Part shown: piece by piece, positions 63,381-64,000 of the stretch
Layout: each line of letters begins with the position of its first letter
Numbering within the stretch: position 1 is the first letter of the stretch
From: Agarophyton chilense
Lineage: Eukaryota; Rhodophyta; Florideophyceae; Gracilariales; Gracilariaceae
DNA length: 64,000 nt
Assembly: GCA_030374765.1 (NCBI GenBank)
Contig: JARGXX010000092.1
Coordinates: 1,116,001-1,180,000, forward strand
Reading direction: 5' to 3'
Made by a program: the position numbers and the translations under genes
Notes under the pieces: model-generated
What the model was told of the DNA's origin: nothing
The model's database searches: none
The model's input: only the letters and a program-made list of their open reading frames with translations

Positions 63381-64000
63381 GAAAATGTAGAAGAAAGAGG
63401 CGCGAAAGAAGAGCGCTACTTCGAGCGCTGCCAGACGTCCGGCGAGTTGGTTCTCGGCAAGACGGCGGCTTTGGGTTGAAGCAGCGCTTGGCCCTCTGAA
63501 CCTACAAGTAGATTCTTTTCCTGGTTTCTCGAAGTCCGAGCTTTCTGTAGATGAAACCGCAGCAATTAGAACTCAGTCATCACACCGCACTGTTTCTGAG
63601 TACATTGCAAAGGCACAGGAAGTACACGCTACGGCGCTTTGTACTTGTCACGCTCTGTTATGGAAAAAAAAAAGAGGCCCAGCACCAGTAGATACCGTCG
63701 TAGATAGTCGTTGACTCACACAGCCGAAGATACCGTCCCGACTGGCTATCGTTCGCGATGTTCTGCTGCCAGTTGTAACTTTGCGAGTACTGTACGAAGG
63801 GATAAGCTACTTTAGCTAAGACACGAGCTGGGGTGTGTGAGTTGCAAATAATTAGAGCCCTTTTTTAAAATCTGCACCGCCGACATCCTCTCGAGTGGTC
63901 CGCCCAAAACGAGGACGCCGGTCGCATCCGCCCTAATCCGTTCCGATTTCTGCTCAGTTGGTAAACCGCGTTACGATTCCGTTCGGTTGTTTCAAGCCCC
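63381..64000. other. Right edge, no gene seen
   Basis: It contains an A-run at about 63663-63673 and no convincing frame. An upstream exon of the frame above may lie here or beyond the window. Confidence 0.4.

Noticed and set aside
1-64000. CRISPR arrays, bacterial operons, rRNA genes, tRNA genes
   Set aside because: No spaced repeats of CRISPR type, no ribosomal RNA sequence recognised, and no cloverleaf with a GGTTCRA box noticed. tRNA genes were not searched by computation and could be missed.

Overview
This is eukaryotic nuclear DNA. A dense block of LTR retrotransposons (about 1-39.97 kb) lies beside a gene-rich host block (about 41.5-63.4 kb). Host genes have no or few short GT-AG introns (about 90-350 bp). 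They include a plant-type phosphofructokinase, an acetylornithine aminotransferase with a plastid-like leader, a secreted GH16 glycosidase and a thioredoxin/ERV-type PDI. Together these suggest a red alga of the florideophyte (Chondrus-like) type. That placement is inference; no database was searched.

Retrotransposon block. At 1-5488 (minus) is a decayed Ty3/gypsy element with gag, protease, RT, RNase H, integrase and a C-terminal chromodomain. At 5489-11317 (minus) is a Ty1/copia element with matching ~687-bp LTRs and three in-frame stops; it has no target-site duplication and a different element on each side. At 11318-12298 is a broken gag of another copia element, with a related LTR near 13.3-13.76 kb. 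Element A (plus, 16691-27818) is a Ty3/gypsy element with 888-bp LTRs. Element B (minus, 28453-39230) is a younger relative with 917-bp LTRs and a 5-bp GGGAG duplication. B sits inside an inverted solo copy of the A LTR; the two pieces of that LTR (27899-28452 and 39236-39569) again add up to 888 bp.

The most unusual feature is an extra protein gene in both A and B. It lies between the end of pol and the 3' LTR, is read in the opposite direction to gag-pol, and encodes homologous proteins I do not recognise (29451-31451 plus in B; 26691-25028 minus in A). A and B also share a gag-pol junction with the same heptamer, stop codon and equally spaced stem-loop, which points to -1 ribosomal frameshifting, and they share a primer-binding site.

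Between the copia and gypsy elements are a broken SPOUT1-type RNA methyltransferase gene (14.0-14.67 kb, plus) and an unidentified two-exon gene (15.6-14.7 kb, minus).

Host block. From left to right: a small RRM-like protein (41.7-42.3 kb), CCA-adding enzyme (minus), acetylornithine aminotransferase (plus), a possible small spliced transcript near 49.7 kb, an EndoU ribonuclease (plus), an ABHD4/5-type alpha/beta hydrolase (minus), the GH16 glycosidase (minus, two exons), phosphofructokinase (minus, four exons), the PDI (plus, two exons) and argininosuccinate lyase (minus). Two pairs are divergent and may share promoters: CCA enzyme/aminotransferase and phosphofructokinase/PDI. Two genes act in arginine synthesis, two in RNA processing, and two products enter the secretory pathway.
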